From: Bidens hawaiensis
Lineage: Eukaryota > Streptophyta > Magnoliopsida > Asterales > Asteraceae
Length of the DNA: 64,000 nt
Assembly: GCA_021521415.1 (NCBI GenBank)
Contig: JAIQDT010000672.1
Location: 62,001 to 126,000 of the forward strand
Direction: 5' to 3'
This document shows, piece by piece, positions 59,495-64,000 of the stretch. A program made the position numbers and the translations under genes. Numbering within the stretch: the stretch's first letter is position 1; each line of letters starts with the position of its first letter. A model generated the notes under the pieces. That model did not search any database. It was not told the DNA's origin and saw nothing but the letters and a program-made list of their open reading frames with translations.

Positions 59495-60453
59495 GTGTGA
59501 CATTCGTAAATTTTCAATTCGGATTCGTATTTGTGAACCCGATCCGTTGGGTCATTTCGATGTATTATTATTTGTCATTAATAAAGTATTCCCGACATTG
59601 ATGTTCAATATTCGTTCTTTTACTATTACTTTCGATTTATTTATAAAACCATAAGTTTTATCGTTAAACGAACTTCACGGGTTAAATGCGCAAGTAATCT
59701 GAAATCATAACTATTTAAAACAAATTATAACATCCTCAAGGTTCAAGGGCCAAACTGCAAAATAAAATTATTAAATCTATTTTATAACATTCAATAGTCC
59801 AAGGGCTGATTATGAAAATTTAACTTTTATTTCATATAAAACAATTTTAAATCTCCAGGGACTAAACTGTAACTTTTATTTAAATTATATTATTATATAA
59901 AATAATCGGAACCCACCCTCGTCCCCACCGTTTTTCCGGCCTCACTCCGGCCGCCGAATTCCGGCACCGGAGAACCCCACTTACGCGGTATAACTCGTTA
60001 ACGATCAATTTAATTATTAAAATATCATTAACCGTCGATATTATATTATAATCAATAAATTAATTCGATTATAACGACCTTAACCGCCGGTAAATCCTGT
60101 GATTCTAGCCGGGCAAAATTCACGGATATTAACTTCTAGATTTGACCACCTCGTTACAATTCACCTATAAATAGGACATTACACGACCTCTTCAACTCGC
60201 TCCTACAATTCATTTTCTCCCTATCACACCTTGTTAGCCGTAATCAAGTTCTTGGTGTCCGTCGCCGGCGAGTACCTGTTCTCCGATAACTCGCAATTAG
60301 TCCAGGTAATTGAGTTATGCAATATGTTAGTTTCCAAACCAAAATCAAAACCCGAATCTTGAACCAGCCATACAATGAACAGAAATAAAGAATTGAACTT
60401 TTAGGATTTATTTGGTGAAGAAGAAGAATCTGGACTTGTATATATATATATAA
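59495..60453 (+). mobile_element. Truncated LTR with TATA box, related to the solo LTR at 51165
   Basis: It starts TGTGACATTCGTAAATTTTC, like the LTR at 51165. A TATA box CTATAAATAGG is at about 60167-60177, followed by a C/T-rich likely transcript start. It is cut at 60453 by the Helitron end. Confidence 0.5.
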
Positions 60454-60464
60454 CTAGGTTAGGT

Positions 60465-60483
60465 ACCCGTGTAGAACACGGGT
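60465..60483 (-). terminator. Helitron 3' terminal hairpin
   Basis: Arms ACCCGTGT (60465-60472) and ACACGGGT (60476-60483) around a 3-base loop, 7 bases before the terminal CTAG. Thought to mark the stop of Helitron transfer. Confidence 0.8.
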
Positions 60484-61107
60484 TAAAATAAATAAATTTA
60501 TTTAATAATAGCACAATGTGAAATATAAAAAATATGTTCAACATATAAAAAAATATAATATATAATTGAATAAATTACACAATACACAGTATGGAAATAA
60601 AAAATTGCAAATTCGTAAATCTCTAAATATTTTTTTGTATACAATATTTGTAACTTTATCATCCATATTAAAATTATTAGTTTCACTTTATTTTTGTTTC
60701 AACTATATATAATGGAACACATAACTGGCCATATGTTAAAACATGTTGTCTCAAAAACAAACAAATTATCTAAAGCAATCGGCCTTGTCTTTTATTAATC
60801 TTCATTGAGAACCAAACATAAAGTGAAAATTTCTATTTTTGAAATTTGAAATTAATTATTTTATCTAAATCAATGTGAAAATTCATTGTTTATAAAAACT
60901 TAATATTAATAGCTAGTACAATATATTAAAAACTAAATAATATATACTTAAAATAATATATATTAAAGCAAATTGGACTTGTAAATATATACTTAAAATA
61001 AAATTCCATAATTAAAGCAAATTGTCAAAAAAAACATGAAGTTAACAAAAGTCATGGCTTAGAATCAAGTAACCCTTGAGCACTCATCAACAGCCTTAAA
61101 CTTGTTC

Positions 61108-62498
61108 TCATTTACCCTTTGTATTTGTAACATCAAAATATATTACAGGCTTCCTCTTAGGTTCATTCCATTGTTGCTGCAAACGTAAATGCAGATAGTC
61201 AACGGTCTTCGTGTTTAGTCTTCTCTTTGACTTTTAAGGTCAAATACATTATATATTTTCCAGCTTTAATTAATATGATTATCTTTAAATTTAGACAAGT
61301 CCACAATGATTTTACTTAATATAGTTGAAAGTACAAAGGTCAACTTTTACCTCTATAACAGCAGCCAAACGCAAAATCGTTGCTTCACACCAAGGTCGTC
61401 CTATTAGTTGCAGCCCTATTGGAAGTCCCTGCTTATCATAACCAACCTAGGCAGACGCAGACAACAACATAAGACACGAGGAGTGGTTACGTTTATCATT
61501 TCCATACACACTTACAGGGACAGAAATGGCCGAGAATCCAAGAACATTTGCTGTCAATCCATATTTCATTAGGCTAGCTGAACAACACACACATATAATA
61601 ATAATTAGACTCACATTCCATTTTGTTTGTATAAATAACAGATACATCTTTTCTTAAGTTAACTATGCACCTATAACCTCCAGATCCGATCACCACAAGC
61701 AAGTGCACTCGGGTGAATCTTAGGTGCAGTCACGCTGGACAATAACGCAATTAGATCATGAAAACAATCAACATATACATACATAAATACATACATATAG
61801 TAGCTGCTGAGCTTATCATACCCTGTTGAAGGGGTCACAATAATGTCCACCTTCTTGAAGATTTCCATGTGGTAATACATTAATCTCCGTCTGTAGCATA
61901 TTAAACTATAATTATTTCTCTAGCTATAGAAATCATAATAAAGAATTTTTTTTTTAACTAAGACGTTGGGCAGCAACATAGTCTGAGCATGTGAATGACT
62001 GAATAACTGCCAAATTTATACGACTATCCAATGCAAGTTTCTGAAAGTTCCTGCATGAAAAACAAACAACCTATCATTCACCAAAAGTCCATTTTTAATG
62101 TTTATAGAATTCTGAAATCGTTTTACTTGTAAATTAAGACTACTATAGTAACATTAAAAATTATATTTCTCATTAAACTCACAATTACAATAAAGTTTTG
62201 ATTAACATGTTTGTAATTATACATAACAAAACACACATACCTTTCTAGGAATCGAGGCATTAATGAGCACAGGGCTTCACTACCATATGAAACGATATGT
62301 GCTATGCGCATCATTTGAAGCTCTGGTATAGTAATCTCTACTATCTTGGACCACAGAGAAAGCAAATTATTGCAAGTTAGAAGAAGTAACATTTAAGTAG
62401 ATATATAGACTTACTTCACACCCATGCATCTCTGATAATGAAGTAAGAACTTGTCCACAGACACCAGATACGTCAGGCGAGTTTACATCATCAAACCA
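61108..62498 (-). pseudogene. FAAH: Captured 3' part of a fatty acid amide hydrolase gene (8 exons)
   Basis: Minus-strand exons with GT/AG borders: 62498-62415 (WFDDVNSPDVSGVCGQVLTS), 62344-62241 (IVEITIPELQMMRIAHIVSY), 62050-61959 (RINLAVIQSFTCSDYVAAQR), 61890-61822 (RRLMYYHMEIFKKVDIIVTP), 61734-61678 (VTAPKIHPSALACGD), 61577-61516 (SLMKYGLTANVLGFSAISVP), 61446-61351 ([19 protein letters not shown]), 61176-61108 (QQWNEPKRKPVIYFDVTNTK, then stop). They match the C-terminal about 210 residues of plant FAAH, an amidase-signature enzyme that hydrolyses N-acylethanolamines at membranes. The Ser-cisSer-Lys catalytic part (GSS signature) lies upstream in the intact gene and was not captured, so no activity is possible. 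At least one donor (near 61959) is imperfect and not every junction keeps phase. Confidence 0.85.
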
Positions 62499-62893
62499 CT
62501 GAAAGAGTGGTACACATAGACATATTTAGTACTCTTTAAGACCTTATTAGGTAAAAGTATAAATCTGTGTCCGTTTCAACTTAATTATATATCTTAACAC
62601 AGTAATCGGCGAGGCATGGATTATTTGAGGACACGCCGGAGCAATTAAGAACTATACCTTAGTCGCTGTAGCAATCGGCGAGGCATGGATTATGATGATA
62701 AGACGTAACGAATCTTCTAGTGCTGGATCGAGAAGAAGAAAGATTTGAGTTTGTTTTTCATTTTTTGTAGTTTATTAATTATAATATATGACTTTAATAA
62801 TCCTTTTATATATATTAACTAATTTTAAAAATTTAAAGAAGATGGAACTTCTAAAAGAAGTGCTGACATATGAAAAGATTAACAAACCTGAGC

Positions 62894-63770
62894 TTGCTGA
62901 GGCTAAAGTTCCTTTGTTTCTTCGGGCTTTGCAAACTCTTCCTCGGTTTGAGGTTCACAATTTGCATCTGAAAGAAGTTGTTTTAAGGATGCAATGGTTT
63001 CTTTTGGTCCTTCACATTCAATTATCTTGCAAAAATCAAAAATATTGATACATCAGAAAACAAAGAATATCAAAAGGCAACAGAAATCTGCAATGGACGT
63101 TTAAAATTGTACCTTTTGGTTGAGCTGTTCTTGTATTAGTCGATGCTCCTCGGTTTTCACCTGTTAATCAAAATGATATAACATCTATGCAATAATAATA
63201 AACATAATCATCGAAATTCACAAAATTGAAGAACATTTGGTAAAACAACAAATAAATAATCGACCCTAAGAAGAATAAGGAACACGATTTAGAGTTTATA
63301 TCAAAACAAAAATAAAGATAAAAGGCACATATCGAACATAATTTCATACATTATGAAATCGAAGAATAAACAATGGTGAGATGCTGCTTGTTAATCAATT
63401 CATGCCTAAATACATACTGAAATCGATTTAGGGTTTATATAAATAATTAACGAACACCGAATCATATGAGAAAGTAAGAACTATAACATACCAGCCTGAG
63501 GTCCAAAGACTGGTGTACCAAAAGGGTTGTCGGCGGGACCAGTGGTGGAATCAGGTGAGAAAAAGGGGGTGGCAGTGGCGGTTGCGGCTGCAACATCGGA
63601 GACGAAGGTAGCTGAAGAATGATTTAACAGATGAATCGGACCAGTGTAAAATCCGGTGAGAAAAAAGGGGTGGCGGTGGCGGGTGCAGCTGCAACACCGG
63701 AGACAAAGTAATTAAGCTGGAGGATGATTTAGGGTTTGTATGAAAGAAGGCGTTTAGATTGAATCGGGCC
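62894..63770 (-). pseudogene. Second captured gene fragment, unknown protein
   Basis: Three minus-strand pieces look like exons: an Ala/Thr/Pro-rich one (about 63770-63492) ending PADNPFGTPVFGPQAG before a GTATG donor; one reading VKTEEHRLIQEQLNQK (63163-63114) before GTAC; and IIECEGPKETIASLKQLLSD (about 63033-62894) running on to a Glu-rich end and a TAG. The first is partly duplicated. Order and orientation agree with the FAAH exons downstream, so one transcript could join both. I do not recognise the family. Confidence 0.45.
63520..63735. repeat. Imperfect tandem duplication of an Ala-rich coding module
   Basis: GGTGAGAAAAAGGGGGTGGC...GAGACGAAGGTAGCTGAAGA and GGTGAGAAAAAAGGGGTGGC...GAGACAAAGTAATTAAGCTG are about 100 bp apart, each followed by ATGATTTA. 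On the minus strand both encode Ala/Thr-rich residues followed by PFF. Confidence 0.75.
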
Positions 63771-63919
63771 TGTTATAGGAAATGGGTTTGTAAATGGATA
63801 TTGGTGAGAGGCGGGAATGGGAGACTGATGATGGGTTAAATGAAAGACATGTGGCATAAAGAAAGGTTTATTTATTTAGTAGTATAGATTGATTTCATAA
63901 CATAACTGAATTACATTGT

Positions 63920-63990
63920 TGGTCCACTGGTTAGAACATGTTTGTATTACGCACGAGACCCGGGTTTCAGGTCAAACGATTTTTAAACAT
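63920..63990 (+). repeat. Possible tRNA-derived SINE head
   Basis: TTGGTCCACTGGTTAGAACA resembles an A box region and GACCCGGGTTTCAGGTC a degenerate B box, about 35 bp apart. Such pairs head plant SINEs. The tail lies outside or is missing, and no cloverleaf can be drawn. Confidence 0.3.
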
Positions 63991-64000
63991 ATATTTTTAT

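Larger units (their letters stand above)
60454..63888 (-). mobile_element. Non-autonomous Helitron, 3,435 bp, carrying captured gene fragments
   Basis: On the minus strand it begins TCTATACTACTAAATAAA (63888 downwards) after a flanking A. It ends with a hairpin of perfect 8-bp arms ACCCGTGT/ACACGGGT (60465-60483), then ACCTAAC and CTAG at 60457-60454, before a flanking T. TC start, 3' hairpin, CTRR end and A/T insertion site without duplication are the Helitron signature. No Rep or helicase is encoded. Inside are exons of a fatty acid amide hydrolase (61108-62498) and of a second gene (62894-63770), both in the Helitron's orientation. Confidence 0.8.

Noticed and set aside
63920..63990. Genuine tRNA gene
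   Set aside because: A- and B-box-like words are present but no acceptor stem or anticodon arm can be drawn; at best a SINE head.

Overview
The window is nuclear DNA of a flowering plant. It is AT-rich and dominated by transposable elements, with intron-bearing plant genes, plant-type LTR retrotransposons (Copia, chromovirus and Athila/Tat-like Gypsy), an RTE-type LINE, MITEs and a Helitron. The style of the repeats suggests a dicot, most likely Asteraceae, but that is inference. There are no operons, CRISPR arrays or rRNA genes.

Layout. 1-2.1 kb: degenerate Pro/Thr- and coiled-coil-coding DNA fused to a broken Copia reverse transcriptase (minus). 3.5-3.8 kb: a possible orphan first exon. 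4.7-9.6 kb: a decayed chromovirus (minus) carrying a CACTA-like end and split by a 1,840-bp solo LTR with 5-bp target duplication. 9.6-12.85 kb: a near full-length but dead RTE LINE (plus), ending in (TTG)5. 13.67-18.5 kb: a structurally complete, young but inactivated Copia element (minus), inserted just upstream of a broken multi-exon eIF3 subunit L gene (18.5-20 kb). 21.2-23 kb: a minus-strand LTR with primer-binding site. 23.3-30.2 kb: a tandem pair of GH1 beta-glucosidase genes of the BGLU45/46/47 type. The first is a pseudogene whose intron region holds an 890-bp foldback MITE. The second has twelve well-formed exons but one in-frame stop and an unusual Glu-to-Gln change in the sugar-binding motif. 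30-47 kb: LTR fragments, foldback MITEs, a solo Copia LTR nested in a Gypsy-like LTR, hAT remnants and minisatellites. 47.2-49.1 kb: two LINE 3' ends in a row. 49.7-58 kb: an Athila/Tat-like Gypsy element with gag and protease but no recognisable RT, RNase H or integrase core, interrupted by a 2,346-bp solo LTR. 60.45-63.89 kb: a non-autonomous Helitron (minus) that has captured eight exons of a fatty acid amide hydrolase gene plus pieces of a second, unrecognised gene.

Best candidate for something undescribed: at least six separate LTR or LTR-like pieces (and a 171-bp insertion beside the beta-glucosidase gene) carry short GC-rich palindromes 5-40 bp upstream of a TATA-like box. Within a cluster the loop stays the same while the arms change in a compensatory way, which points to selection on, or a mechanism generating, the fold rather than the sequence. 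All positions were read by eye; no alignment or search was run.
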